A stretch of DNA of 64,000 bases from Paenibacillus terrae (GTDB taxonomy: Bacteria > Bacillota > Bacilli > Paenibacillales > Paenibacillaceae). The DNA lies in NCBI RefSeq assembly GCF_000943545.1, contig NZ_JTHP01000003.1:1-64000 (forward strand). Reading direction: 5' to 3'. This document shows, in pieces, positions 44,866-55,078 of this stretch; the stretch's first letter is position 1, and every line of letters begins with the position of its first letter. A program made the position numbers and the translations under genes. The notes under the pieces are model-generated. The model worked only from the letters and a program-made list of their open reading frames with translations, did not search any database and was not told the DNA's origin.

Positions 44866-46086
44866 TTATTCAGCCTTTTTATACTGAATGAACAAGACAT
44901 CCGGTACATCTCCGACAACCTTCAACGTATCCGGCGTAAAGTTAAAGCCTGTAATCAATCCGCTGACATCCTTGATATAGGTAAAGTTAATACCTGGTGT
45001 TTGGAGCTGCCCGTTGATGGCCAGACGTACCGTTTTGTCTTTGGCTTTTCCCTTTTTTAGAGTGTATTCCGTCTCGCCCCCAACTGCTTCAAATACCTCT
45101 TCTTCATCCGCAGCTTCGATCGTGCCCACTTTCACACTTAATGCTTTGAACGCAGCATCTGCCGCCTTCTCCAAATCAAGAATACGACCTTCCGCATTAC
45201 CAAAAGCACCTGCTTTGAAGTAACCATTTGAAGAATCTGCATCCCGGTCAGTAATTCCATTCATCAAATCCTCAGAAGATTTCAAGCGCTGCGCCAGATG
45301 GCTGAGAGCCAACTGTAAAGTCACTCCGCTATAGTTCGGATCTGTCGCAACCCCGATCAGTTGTGCGCCTGTAGCAGACGCCAACTGATTCCGAATCGCC
45401 TGATCCGTATCTTGGCGATCTTGTACCTCCTGGCTAATCTGATCTTGAATAGAAATTACGAGATTCGAATTACCGTCATTGTCCAGCGTACCCGTCGAAC
45501 CATATACATCCTTCATCAACTGAATCAGGTTCATATATGCCTTGGCATCGGTGGCCCCTTCCACGAATCCGCTACCACCTTGAATGATCGCATCCGAAGG
45601 AATGACAGACAAATTCGTGCGAATCACGAAACGATAATCAATTTTGCCCGCTTTTGCATCAAATGTATAAGGCTGCTCTTTGCCCCCTTCTACACTATAA
45701 AATTTCAGAAGGTAGCTGCCTTTACTTTCTTCAAGACGACCGTATACCACGTCAGAATCGCTGTCTCCGATTGGACTGTCTGTACCGGCGGCACGAAGCT
45801 GTACCTTCTCGGTCAGCACGACACCTTCCACTTTGTCTCCGGTCGAGACGGTTCTTGTACCGATATCACCCGATACATCCAGTTGTGTGCTGCCGGCAAC
45901 CGCTTTTTCATTAACCTGTACAAATACATCAATCTTGGTGTCTTCCAAAATTTCACGGTGATTATGAAACTGGAGGTCAATGTACTTCTCTGCAATCTTG
46001 TTCGCTTCATCAAAATGTTGATTCCGCAACAGTTTGTTATTCAACTGCTCACCACGGAATCTCGCAATACCTCTTGTTTCTGCCAT
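44866..46086 (-). CDS. Tail-fibre-like protein (406 aa)
   Basis: The N-terminal ~180 residues begin RFRGEQLNNKLLRNQHFDEA, which resembles the assembly region of phage tail collar or neck fibres. A middle helical region follows (IQDQISQEVQDRQDTDQAIR), then a C-terminal part with beta repeats ending LKVVGDVPDVLFIQYKKAE. AAGGAGAGATGAGTT precedes the ATG. A GGGATTT/AAATCCC hairpin lies about 20 bases upstream of the start. Specific function unknown. Confidence 0.6.
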   Translation of the reverse strand: MAETRGIARFRGEQLNNKLLRNQHFDEANKIAEKYIDLQFHNHREILEDTKIDVFVQVNEKAVAGSTQLDVSGDIGTRTVSTGDKVEGVVLTEKVQLRAAGTDSPIGDSDSDVVYGRLEESKGSYLLKFYSVEGGKEQPYTFDAKAGKIDYRFVIRTNLSVIPSDAIIQGGSGFVEGATDAKAYMNLIQLMKDVYGSTGTLDNDGNSNLVISIQDQISQEVQDRQDTDQAIRNQLASATGAQLIGVATDPNYSGVTLQLALSHLAQRLKSSEDLMNGITDRDADSSNGYFKAGAFGNAEGRILDLEKAADAAFKALSVKVGTIEAADEEEVFEAVGGETEYTLKKGKAKDKTVRLAINGQLQTPGINFTYIKDVSGLITGFNFTPDTLKVVGDVPDVLFIQYKKAE

Positions 46087-46230
46087 AACTCATCTCTCCT
46101 TGTCGGGATTTCACAAAATCCCATTTTATGTTTTGTTACGAATGCAATATAAGCTTGCTTTATGCCTTCTTATCCGATATTGTAGTCATATTTTATTATA
46201 AATAATTAATTTTCCACCTTATTTTCAACC

Positions 46231-47064
46231 TTATATAGTAACGACAATTTCTAGTGTCAAGCCTCTTAAGTCTTCGCCTGCCACATGAGTGTAAATACGA
46301 AAATGATCATTTTTATGAATCAGAGAATCGGACAGAACATAGGGTAAGTTGCTCGTATTACTGGATTTCTCACCTGCATGAATGGTCAGGTTGCGGCTGA
46401 AAATATTAGTCCATCTCGGCAATGTTTCATAGTCAAACTGTGAACATTTTTCAATGGAAAACTCACTTTTACTCGTCCCGTACACTCCGCAAGAAGCATA
46501 TATTTCCCTGATCTTACCTTCGAAGGGGAACCTCATTTCATATTTACAGGGACCCAGCGGAATCCGATCCAACACAAATACCATCGTTTTGACCTCTGCC
46601 CGCTCTTGAATATAATCCAGCCTGTCATCCAGACGGTGAAACTGAACATCACGCTCCGTATATTTACGGGCCGAAACAACCTCTTCCTCCAGCCTTTTGA
46701 ACCTGAGATCATCAATACCGCCCCCGCTCCCTTGACGATACTCAGGCTTCCAGGTACGGATGTATATTTCATCATCAATCACGAGAGGAATGTGCTGTCC
46801 TGCCAAGGGATGCTCCAGCGGATAAGTACCCAAATCGAGACGAATCGTGTTTTCGTCCACTTCTTCATATCCACCCTGAACCAGCAAATGCTGCCCATTC
46901 AGATATACGTCCAGCATCTTTGTACCCAATATATAAGGATGTGTCAGACGGATGTACAAGTCTTCATGCTTGTCCAGGTAGGCCTGATCCACAATAATCT
47001 CCTGCTCGTTCCAATAGATTAGTTCATTTCCATATCTGCGCAACGTCATCTTCGTACCAGCCAA
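46231..47064 (-). CDS. Tail/neck hypothetical protein (277 aa)
   Basis: Begins with a TTG start seven bases after GGAGGTG. The sequence (YGNELIYWNEQEIIVDQAYL, DVYLNGQHLLVQGGYEEVDE) is typical of an Ig- or beta-sandwich-like virion protein, with a helical middle (about 125-165). No named domain. Only 15 bases separate it from the preceding gene, so it is in the same operon. Confidence 0.55.
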   Translation of the reverse strand: MAGTKMTLRRYGNELIYWNEQEIIVDQAYLDKHEDLYIRLTHPYILGTKMLDVYLNGQHLLVQGGYEEVDENTIRLDLGTYPLEHPLAGQHIPLVIDDEIYIRTWKPEYRQGSGGGIDDLRFKRLEEEVVSARKYTERDVQFHRLDDRLDYIQERAEVKTMVFVLDRIPLGPCKYEMRFPFEGKIREIYASCGVYGTSKSEFSIEKCSQFDYETLPRWTNIFSRNLTIHAGEKSSNTSNLPYVLSDSLIHKNDHFRIYTHVAGEDLRGLTLEIVVTI

Positions 47065-47078
47065 AATCCAACACCTCC

Positions 47079-48164
47079 TTATATATGAGTAATATCCAAA
47101 ATAAAATGAAGAGGCTTGATGCCAAAGTGCTCATTTTTGCGCTCTATCTTCATCCAGAATTTCATCTTGCCGTCAGGTGGCAGAGTTCCCATAGGGAGTC
47201 GCTGCATATAATCCCCTTGCGGATGATCTAACCCATCATCATGGCTCAAGTCCGCCCATTCATAACCAAATTCCTCCAGATATTTCAGGATACCCATCGA
47301 GATCTGCTCGGCCTTCTTATTTTTCGAGGGATTATATAGCTCCATCTGCACCTGAATGGTATTGTCATACATCGTGCCCAGGTAGGTTTCCCCGCTTAAA
47401 CTAAGCTCTTTATCCTTCCACAGCACACGAAGATCGGTACCATACAGATACAGATCACCACCGTACATATCCATTTCGCCAAGGCTCGATAAAAGAACTC
47501 CATTTTCATCATAAACCCTCAGCATTCCGTTAAAGGGCATCGTCGGAAGCTCCAAATGAACCCCTGTCCACGTGGGCTCTACTTTAGAGGAAGCAATAGC
47601 ATATCCGTCGGGATCGCATAAAAACACGGAATATCCCTCTGGCAAATTTCCCATCGTTATTTTGTTGCTTTTACATAACACGAGCCTGTCTAAGCCAAGC
47701 TTTTCATATTCATCACGTTGTGGATTTTTTAAGAGGACACCTATTTTTTCAGCCGCCAGATCAGCCGAGTCAAATAGCTCCCACCCCAATCCGCGATCGG
47801 CATAAAAGGTCCATCGGTTACCCTTCTTTTCTGCCCGCCATCGGCTATACTCCCGGGTTGTCGTATCTTTACTCTCCAGAAATTCCAACCGATGGTAGCC
47901 ATCCTGCCAGATGACAATCCCCCCTTCGTCACCATATGCAATAGGAACATAGTCAGCAGTAACTTCTAACAGCAGGGTAGGCTCATCCTTTGATGCATCA
48001 AACAAAAGCATGGTTTCCGGTTCTGTGTGGGACATGATTAACTGCTGCAAACCTGTATCCAGGGTACAAGCCGTTGTCGGAGATAATTGGTAGCGGGAAT
48101 GGATTTCTCCACTTTGGAACGCATCATCAAAAATCAATCCACTCCATTTCTTGTAAATCCCCAT
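47079..48164 (-). CDS. Tail structural hypothetical protein (361 aa)
   Basis: Start set at 48164 (MGIYKKWSGLIFDDAFQSGE) after AGGTAGGTGAT; the ORF to 48239 would overlap the end of the 1,168-residue gene by 61 bases. The N-terminal ~170 residues have a lectin-like look (WRAEKKGNRWTFYADRGLGW). The C-terminal ~200 are beta-rich. No family named. It sits between the repeat-rich protein and further fibre proteins. Confidence 0.6.
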   Translation of the reverse strand: MGIYKKWSGLIFDDAFQSGEIHSRYQLSPTTACTLDTGLQQLIMSHTEPETMLLFDASKDEPTLLLEVTADYVPIAYGDEGGIVIWQDGYHRLEFLESKDTTTREYSRWRAEKKGNRWTFYADRGLGWELFDSADLAAEKIGVLLKNPQRDEYEKLGLDRLVLCKSNKITMGNLPEGYSVFLCDPDGYAIASSKVEPTWTGVHLELPTMPFNGMLRVYDENGVLLSSLGEMDMYGGDLYLYGTDLRVLWKDKELSLSGETYLGTMYDNTIQVQMELYNPSKNKKAEQISMGILKYLEEFGYEWADLSHDDGLDHPQGDYMQRLPMGTLPPDGKMKFWMKIERKNEHFGIKPLHFILDITHI

Positions 48165-48178
48165 GAGATTTCTATCAC

Positions 48179-51100
48179 CTACCTTGTCTTCTTCCAGTTC
48201 CAGATGTTCCAAGAAGCGATCTTGCCCATAATCATCCATATTTTTCGTTTAGGCATGCCTGGTACCGATTGATTCGTAGCTTCGGATGGAGTCTCAATCA
48301 CCGTCTTCAGGGTTTTATGCCGCTTGGCTGACTCTGGAGCTTCGATACGAACAGTAGCTGTTTTTTTCAAACGTGTACCCTCTTCTGCATCTGTAATCTG
48401 TGTTTTTATTACCTTTTTCTTTCTGCTAGCTTGTTGGTGTTCATCCTCAATATTTGTAGACATGACCTTCTTCTTGTGAGTTCCTTCAGATATAGCATGT
48501 AGGTCGGTTTCTTCTATTTTTAAAATAGGCTCTGCATTTGTATGAGCAGGCATCACCGCTTCCAACGTTTTTTCGTTGGCTTGACCTTGTTCCAACTCCT
48601 GCATATCCACCATTCTGCTGATATCTCCTGGCGTAGCTGTTTCAAAATCGTCTCGGATACTCGTGTAGGTCTGCTTTTCACCACTGGAGCCTTCCCCGTG
48701 AACCCGTATGGCTTCAAGTACATTTTCAACATTGTTACCTTGTCCATGCACCTGCTCGATCACAGCCTCATTCGTTCTCATGATGCTGTTCGCCTGATCG
48801 ATCTCATCTATAATCGTCTTCTGAACGAATTCCATAGGGGCTGCTCGCTCTCCGTCAAGGAGGACAGCATCGGAGACCTGATTATGCTCCTGATTGTCAG
48901 CACAAATGCCGCTATGGATAACGCCCGCTTGAATATCCGGATAGACCAAAGCGCGCTCCAATGAAGTAGCGTCAGCTTCCTTCATCTGTTCTAAAAGCTC
49001 GCCAGCTTTGACCTCATGCCGATCGGCTTCCATGCTCACGATGCTTACACGTTCCGATGGAACCAACCTGACTTTCTCCGCCTCCAGACTCTCTATACTT
49101 ATCCGCTCCGACGGAATCAGTGCGACTTTCTCCGCTTCCAGGCTCTCTATACTTATCCGCTCCGACGGAACCAGCGCGACTTTTTCCGCTTCCAATTCCC
49201 CAATATACTGTGCACTTTCCAGCGGCCCTGACTCCGTTGCATCAAAGTTTCCACTGCTCATGGCTGCACTCTCCAAATGACTGTATTCACCATCCGTAAA
49301 CGATTGGAGAACGCCCTGTTCCATGGAATCCGTAACACCTGTAGTGCTGGAGAAGGTCCTGCCTGTTTGCGTGCCCTGTATCATGACATTCGCACAATCC
49401 GAGCTAATAAGTGCTTTACCCAACGCTTGGATTTCAGCTTCGGTAGACATGCGTCTTTCTGCATGTTCCATCGCATGATACGCACCTTCTTTGGAAGAAT
49501 AGGAGTTACCGGATTCGGAATTTGTAAGCTGTCCCTCTTCAGCGGAAGACTTACTTCCTTGTTCAGCATTCGTTTGTAACGTTCCTTCGGTATGCTCAAT
49601 ATTGGCTTGATCCGAACGAATCTGGATAGCTTCCAGCGAACCACCATCCAATGATGTTTCCAACTGATGAATGACGCTATCTGTAATTAGACCAACCGAA
49701 GCCTGAGTTGTCCCTTCCTTCACAGCCTCTGCCACAATATTTTCAATGCCTGCTTCAATCAGTTCCATCGCTTGCTCACCGTACATAATCCGGAGCATTC
49801 GAGCCATCTTGCTGATTTCAGGAGACTCTGCAATAATTTCTCTCAGAACATCAGCTGCAAGCAACTCTCCATGCTGCCCATCCAACTCCAAGTCATTAAA
49901 ACGGGCAGAACCAAGATCGTCCAACTCTCCTTCTTCACTGACATATATCCGCTCTCCACGCTGAGAGTCGTCTAACGTTGCGTGATGTTCAGATAATGCT
50001 GAACCTAATTGTTCATTGTCGGCATCTGTGGAGGCATGAATATAAGCTGTACTGCTCTGCTCCACTGGCAGAACTTTAGAGTCGTCGTATGGAGAAGCTG
50101 CTCTATACTGATCTAGACTGGTAGAATAGACTTGTTCATTATTGTAGCTAGCCACGCTCGCAGGCTCGTTCAAACTGTCTCGGCCTGAGGATGTGAGACC
50201 GCTTGTAACCGTTTCTGTCTGCACACCTATCGTGCCATTAGATGATTCCATGCTTCCTGTCATCGAATGCCCTTGAACCCCCTCCAGTGAGCCGCCGTTC
50301 AAAGTCTCCTGCATTCGATGAATTACACTTTCAATCGAGCTTGGTGTGGCTGGTACGTCAACTTGCTGCAAGCCCTCTGGCAGGCTACTTTCCATTCCCG
50401 CTTCAACCCATCCCATCGCTTGTTCGCCATATACAGAGCGGATCTCTTTAGCCAGCATGCCTTGAGACTCCGTAGCAACTTGAGGATAAATTCGATTACC
50501 TGTGGCAGACTCTTGAATCATCATTGGCCTGTCATGACTCAACTCTGTTGCGCCCATTCGTTCATGTTCAGCACCAGTGCCAGAACGCATCAATGCAGCA
50601 GTACTATGTTCGTCGGTGGAATCCTTAAATTGGCGCTGATTGACAGACACCTGCCAATCTATGATGACATCCTCGCTTTTGTCGGACTTCGCCATACGAG
50701 CTTCCATGGGAGCATTATCATCCTTGGCTCTAGCCTCTGTCTCTATCAAATCATCGGGAATAGTCCCGACTACCTGTTCAAGCTTCCCGGCTTTTGTTAA
50801 ATCGTTGATTTCGTCCGAATCCAAAATCTGTTCCTTCACACTGGACTCTGATGTCTCAATCAGGGCATCCCGAATATCGGTTCGATAGCGCAACGCCTCA
50901 CTTGCTGGCTGGAAGAGAGTTTCCATCGCAAGGCTTTCTGCCGCATTTTGCTGTTCTACCACTACTTCTCGATCCTGAAATATCTGGTGAATAACCGTCT
51001 GTTGTTCAACGTTGTCTCCCTGCTTCACCGTTTCTCCGTGAATTGCAGATTCTGAAGAAGGCGATCCGTTACCCTGACGCTGCTCAGATCCAGAGCCTGC

Positions 51101-51685
51101 ATCAAAAAGTCCCTCATAAATAGAGAAAGCCTTCCCGGATTCATAAGCATCACTTGAAGCCTCTACCTGCTGCCTCATTTCAGAAACAGCGTCTTCTTCC
51201 TGCACCGCATTAAAAGTAGAATCAGCCTGAATGGACTCCTGCCTATATCCCTGCTGTACAGAATCTGCATGTTCCATGGAATGGATCTTGCTACCGATTT
51301 TCCAACGCGCATATGACGCTGTGGAATGTGAAGGCTGCTGCGCTTTCTGTCTGATTTCTCCTCTAAAATGCCTGTGAATATCTGATAGGTAAGATACAAT
51401 GGTCGAGTGAACGGCTTCCACGGTTTGACCCTCGAATTCACCAGCAATCGCTGCCTCTCTCCAATCTCTCCCGAATAAACTTGTAGCGGAATATGGAGCT
51501 TTGGATGCATTCTTTAACGTATCCTGCCTCAGCGTTCGGTACGTACTATTCACAGGAGCAGACAGATGGTAACGCGTATCCCGCTGTGTATCCAAGATCA
51601 TGTCTGTACCAAATGCCAGTTCATAGCCCTTTTTAGAAAAAAGGGCGGTGATACTGATCAGGTAAGATTTTTTACCGTCCAGCAT
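48179..51685 (-). CDS. Large acidic repeat protein (1168 aa)
   Basis: The first ~120 residues are ordered (MLDGKKSYLISITALFSKKG). The remainder is a low-complexity, acidic, Ser/Glu/Gln-rich region with several repeat types. A ~60-residue block occurs twice (near 425 with YGEQAMGWVEAG and near 640 with YGEQAMELIEAG, each ending SLEG/SLEA). A tandem 18-residue unit (LEAEKVALVPSERISIES) occurs three times from 54-base DNA units (49034-49195). No domain is recognised. It may be a fibre scaffold or length determinant, or a flexible linker. Confidence 0.6.
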   Translation of the reverse strand: MLDGKKSYLISITALFSKKGYELAFGTDMILDTQRDTRYHLSAPVNSTYRTLRQDTLKNASKAPYSATSLFGRDWREAAIAGEFEGQTVEAVHSTIVSYLSDIHRHFRGEIRQKAQQPSHSTASYARWKIGSKIHSMEHADSVQQGYRQESIQADSTFNAVQEEDAVSEMRQQVEASSDAYESGKAFSIYEGLFDAGSGSEQRQGNGSPSSESAIHGETVKQGDNVEQQTVIHQIFQDREVVVEQQNAAESLAMETLFQPASEALRYRTDIRDALIETSESSVKEQILDSDEINDLTKAGKLEQVVGTIPDDLIETEARAKDDNAPMEARMAKSDKSEDVIIDWQVSVNQRQFKDSTDEHSTAALMRSGTGAEHERMGATELSHDRPMMIQESATGNRIYPQVATESQGMLAKEIRSVYGEQAMGWVEAGMESSLPEGLQQVDVPATPSSIESVIHRMQETLNGGSLEGVQGHSMTGSMESSNGTIGVQTETVTSGLTSSGRDSLNEPASVASYNNEQVYSTSLDQYRAASPYDDSKVLPVEQSSTAYIHASTDADNEQLGSALSEHHATLDDSQRGERIYVSEEGELDDLGSARFNDLELDGQHGELLAADVLREIIAESPEISKMARMLRIMYGEQAMELIEAGIENIVAEAVKEGTTQASVGLITDSVIHQLETSLDGGSLEAIQIRSDQANIEHTEGTLQTNAEQGSKSSAEEGQLTNSESGNSYSSKEGAYHAMEHAERRMSTEAEIQALGKALISSDCANVMIQGTQTGRTFSSTTGVTDSMEQGVLQSFTDGEYSHLESAAMSSGNFDATESGPLESAQYIGELEAEKVALVPSERISIESLEAEKVALIPSERISIESLEAEKVRLVPSERVSIVSMEADRHEVKAGELLEQMKEADATSLERALVYPDIQAGVIHSGICADNQEHNQVSDAVLLDGERAAPMEFVQKTIIDEIDQANSIMRTNEAVIEQVHGQGNNVENVLEAIRVHGEGSSGEKQTYTSIRDDFETATPGDISRMVDMQELEQGQANEKTLEAVMPAHTNAEPILKIEETDLHAISEGTHKKKVMSTNIEDEHQQASRKKKVIKTQITDAEEGTRLKKTATVRIEAPESAKRHKTLKTVIETPSEATNQSVPGMPKRKIWMIMGKIASWNIWNWKKTR
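49034..49195 (-). repeat. Three tandem 54-base repeats inside the acidic repeat gene
   Basis: On the minus strand, three contiguous 54-base units each encode an LEAEKVxLxPSERxSIxS peptide with a few substitutions. The high identity of the DNA suggests recent tandem duplication and possible copy-number change. Confidence 0.8.
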
Positions 51686-51715
51686 GTCACCGCCGACCTC
51701 CTTTAACCCTGTAGG

Positions 51716-53551
51716 TTAACTGTTCTTAACAAGCGTTTCCTTCAGAATACCCAAGCCGATCGGAGCGAATGGACTAATAGTAGCCAGCGTAAACGGGCTC
51801 ACAGGTGTATCCGCCAAGGTATAACGGTAAATCTGTTTATACTCATAGGTGGCCAGAACCTCTTCATCCGCTTTCGGTCCTTTACCGTCCAGGAACGTGA
51901 TTTGCTTGGTTTCCAGATCCAATGTGTAATCCGTGCCGAATTTGGCCTCGACACAATTAACTTTGATCACCAGATTGAATGGTGTACCATCATCTTTTAA
52001 TGAAGGCTGATGAGATAAATGGAATACCTTATTTTTCCCGTCACCTGTGCCCAGAATTTCATGATCTGTCGTTTCTACGACCTCCAGCTCGTCGAGCTGA
52101 GAGATATTTTTCGGATGAACAGCGTAGCACTCATCCAGCTTACCGACAAAACCGTCATTGGGATGAACCACATACATAGGAGAAATATGGTATTTTCCGC
52201 TGTATACCGAAGGATTGAATCGGGACTCACCCGCATCCACCTGTTTATCATGTGTAATGAAGGCGAGATAATGCTGCTGATAATACGTTCCGCCAATAGA
52301 CTGTTGAAGCTGTACGGAGCTGTTACCATTCGAGGTATTCAGTCCATAGTCTACGTATGTGGCACCCAGCTTCATATCCTTTTTCCATTTCACTTCGTCC
52401 TTTTCCCGGCATCCGGAGATCAGAACGTGATTTTTTCTTGGCGATTTGCCAAGCGTGGTCATTTTGCCAATGTAAAGTGGTGCAAAGTATGTGTTCTCTG
52501 GACCCGAGGTAGGGTCAGGACGCAGAAACATGACAATACGGTCTTTGTTGAAGTTACCCCAATAATAGATGCTGGAATCGCGCTGCCAGCCCCGAGTATA
52601 GTTATCCAGTGAAGTAAAGGACAAAGCTGTTGGCAACGAAGGATAGATATAGTATATGCAGGAGTATACAGCGTCCATTAAGCTTGCTCCAGAATCCGGG
52701 TCAAAATTCCGGGTAGTTACATCCCCGAAATTAATCATTTCTGTTCCTGTACCCGCCAATACCCTGATATAAGAAGCGTGAAGCTCACTGCCAGCGTCCG
52801 GCGCCTTAACCGTGGTTGGGATTTTAATCGTATTGGTATCGTAGTCAACCGTAAAATCGGTAGGAGAAACCTCTACCTGATTAATATATAACCGGACGCT
52901 TCCTGCCTTGATCGTCGTGTCAGCAGGTATTTTAAATTCTCGACGAGTTCCATCTCCGTCAGGAAGAAGGGATTCAGGGTCGCCTACCCTTACTCCATTA
53001 TTTACAGCTTCCACAATTTTTTCCGAGCGTACATCATCGAAGGTAAAGAAAAATAAACGTTTGGGCAGACTTGGAGCATTAGCAGCAGGTGCATAGGATA
53101 CGGTAAATTGGTCGCTTGCTAGTGCAGCTTTATTCAGCTTAATCACGCCACTGTAAGGCTCAAAGGTATATTCTGTCTTCTGAACGAATACGCCATTCTT
53201 ATATAGCATCTCCGAGTCCGCCTCTACAGGACGTACGACGACCTGCAATTGCGTGTCACTGCCTTGTACCCGCTGTGCCTCTCCAAGCACGGAATTTTGT
53301 GAGATGAAGTCCATCTCTCCCGGCTGTTTGACCGTTCCACCGTAACCAAAAGCCATACCGAAGTTACGTATCTGACCGTCACTGCCCGTGGACCTGAACA
53401 ATCGGACGTCAGCGAATTTGGTCGCCGTATTTCTAGGGTTCCCGGTTACTGCCCGGTATTTAATAAACGTGTTCCAGCCATGAGCATTGAATTGTTTCTC
53501 TAATTCCTGCGGAAACAGTTGAAAAGTAGCATCTCCATCAAACCACGACAC
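51716..53551 (-). CDS. Member 1 of a three-gene paralogous tail family (611 aa)
   Basis: The GTG start (MSWFDGDATFQLFPQELEKQ) lies seven bases after GAGGTG. It shares with the next two genes an N-terminal segment (ELEKQFNAHGWNTFIKYRAV) and a C-terminal block: YYQQHYLAF, NPSVYSGKYHISPMYVVHPN and a final YRYTL-SPFT...PIGLGI. Here an extra ~250-residue middle part carries repeated beta blocks (VQKTEYTFEPYSGVIKLNKA, INQVEVSPTDFTVDYDTNTI), each like a tail-fibre DUF. It is probably a large tail-tip or fibre-base component. Confidence 0.6.
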   Translation of the reverse strand: MSWFDGDATFQLFPQELEKQFNAHGWNTFIKYRAVTGNPRNTATKFADVRLFRSTGSDGQIRNFGMAFGYGGTVKQPGEMDFISQNSVLGEAQRVQGSDTQLQVVVRPVEADSEMLYKNGVFVQKTEYTFEPYSGVIKLNKAALASDQFTVSYAPAANAPSLPKRLFFFTFDDVRSEKIVEAVNNGVRVGDPESLLPDGDGTRREFKIPADTTIKAGSVRLYINQVEVSPTDFTVDYDTNTIKIPTTVKAPDAGSELHASYIRVLAGTGTEMINFGDVTTRNFDPDSGASLMDAVYSCIYYIYPSLPTALSFTSLDNYTRGWQRDSSIYYWGNFNKDRIVMFLRPDPTSGPENTYFAPLYIGKMTTLGKSPRKNHVLISGCREKDEVKWKKDMKLGATYVDYGLNTSNGNSSVQLQQSIGGTYYQQHYLAFITHDKQVDAGESRFNPSVYSGKYHISPMYVVHPNDGFVGKLDECYAVHPKNISQLDELEVVETTDHEILGTGDGKNKVFHLSHQPSLKDDGTPFNLVIKVNCVEAKFGTDYTLDLETKQITFLDGKGPKADEEVLATYEYKQIYRYTLADTPVSPFTLATISPFAPIGLGILKETLVKNS

Positions 53552-53588
53552 AATCAATCACCTCTACTATTAGATTAGCCAAGCTACA

Positions 53589-55013
53589 CTACAGGGTAGT
53601 TGGTTTTATTTCATTTCCTTCATCATCTACGGTGTTCACATACAAGCCAATGCCCGCGGATCTGAATTGAGTACCTGGTTTTTTGGTCAATGGGGAAATT
53701 CCCTCTATCAAGAAGTAACGGTATACATCAAATTCATCTGGACAGTTGGCCCGCTTGACTCTTAATTTGTTGGCATTAAACGAAAAGGCAGCCAAGGAGA
53801 TCGTATCTTTTAACGTACCGCGCACACCCTCCTCGGGGTGAATAACGTATACTTTGGAAGTATGCACCTTCCCACTGTAACGAGAAGGATTGAAAGTGTA
53901 TTTATACAAAGGATTTTCAGCATTATTCCAGGCGCGCGGGTAATCTTTCTTGCCATCCGCAGAAGTTCTGGCTGGCGGCATAAGATTGGGCGGCGAATTC
54001 CAGGAAAGATAATGGGCTTGATATCTCGCACCCAGCTTGGCGCGATTAACCATGATATTATCCATACCATTAGCTGGAAAGTTAGGATATGATTTTAATA
54101 AAGGCATAATATGGGGTTGTCTGGTGGTGGTATCGTCAAAGTCATACGTAGCGACTCCATTCACCGTATCCCTGATCGGAACCGTTCCTGCGAATAAGGC
54201 ATAAACGTTATCGCCTTCCTCAACCGGGTCCAGCTTGCCAAAGTAGAGCGGAATGATCGGAACCAGATTGTTTTCTGGAGCCGGTACATTATCACACTGA
54301 ATGGTGAAAAAGAAATTGGTGTCTGAAAGAGTCCCTTTCACGGAAATTTCAGAATCACTCCACCAGTTTGTGTTTTGGACAGGATAGTTAAAAGAGTTGT
54401 TATAATAAGACTCCATCAGCTTGTAGCGCAGACCTGCTTGCATGATCGGTGACTGCATACGTGCTCCTTCTGCTTTAGTCACCGTAAACATAGGACCGCT
54501 AACCGTTGTTTTCCAGGCAGATTCCTCTACTTCGATATCTAGCGCTGCTCGAAGCTGTCCGGCTTCAGAATTATCATTCCAGGCCAGTACAACATCTGCA
54601 CCGTCTGGTTTCAATCCTTTCAAATCCTCCAGCATGTACACATATAAAGTATGGGACAGCCGGTATTTGCGGAATTCATTCGTTGCCCATTCCCCAAACT
54701 GCTTGTAGGAATCTTTATCCGGACGCTTCACATAATCAACCAATCGAGGGTACCATGTTCCGGCGATGGCGATACCAAAGCTTTGATTATCCTTATTGGA
54801 ATATATAAAATGCTCGGCAACTGTAATCCGGAAATTTTGATAATTCCTCACTGCATCTGAGGGATGGGTAATATTGGCGTCGAAAATGACCCTTTTATAA
54901 TTGGCTGCGACTTTCCAGCCTGCGGTAGCCAGCAACTCTCCCAAACGGGGTTGTAGGTCCGCTTCCGTTACTTTTGGAGTAAATGCTGCTGCTGTCGTAT
55001 CAATGAATGACAT
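53589..55013 (-). CDS. Member 2 of a three-gene paralogous tail family (474 aa)
   Basis: The shortest and most compact of the three, so possibly the core form. N-terminal LGELLATAGWKVAANYKRVI, middle NTNWWSDSEISVKGTL, and a conserved C-terminal block: ANGMDNIMVNRAKLGARYQA (then HYLSWNSPPNLMPPAR), NPSRYSGKVHTSKVYVIHPE and YRYFLIEGISPLTKKPGTQF, then GIGLYVN. AAGGGGAG precedes the ATG. I do not recognise a described family. Confidence 0.65.
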   Translation of the reverse strand: MSFIDTTAAAFTPKVTEADLQPRLGELLATAGWKVAANYKRVIFDANITHPSDAVRNYQNFRITVAEHFIYSNKDNQSFGIAIAGTWYPRLVDYVKRPDKDSYKQFGEWATNEFRKYRLSHTLYVYMLEDLKGLKPDGADVVLAWNDNSEAGQLRAALDIEVEESAWKTTVSGPMFTVTKAEGARMQSPIMQAGLRYKLMESYYNNSFNYPVQNTNWWSDSEISVKGTLSDTNFFFTIQCDNVPAPENNLVPIIPLYFGKLDPVEEGDNVYALFAGTVPIRDTVNGVATYDFDDTTTRQPHIMPLLKSYPNFPANGMDNIMVNRAKLGARYQAHYLSWNSPPNLMPPARTSADGKKDYPRAWNNAENPLYKYTFNPSRYSGKVHTSKVYVIHPEEGVRGTLKDTISLAAFSFNANKLRVKRANCPDEFDVYRYFLIEGISPLTKKPGTQFRSAGIGLYVNTVDDEGNEIKPTTL

Positions 55014-55060
55014 TTGTTTCTCCCCTTTCTTTGAATTACGATTGTGTTCTTTGCTACTTC

Positions 55061-55078
55061 AGGATTTTGCAAAATCCT
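55061..55078. repeat. 18-base palindrome, copy of the one at 2156
   Basis: AGGATTTTGCAAAATCCT starts at the last base of the preceding gene's stop and lies in the 64-base gap between two paralogous tail genes. It is identical to the 18-base core at 2156-2173. Related imperfect forms are seen at 33751-33767, 33850-33864 and 46105-46122. Confidence 0.7.

Noticed and set aside
49034..49195. 54-base tandem repeats as a CRISPR array
   Set aside because: Repeats are contiguous without spacers, in frame, and encode repeated peptide units.
48087..51510. Many 60-160-codon ORFs opposite the acidic repeat gene
   Set aside because: They mirror the repeats of the minus-strand gene (low-complexity reverse reading) and lack ribosome sites.
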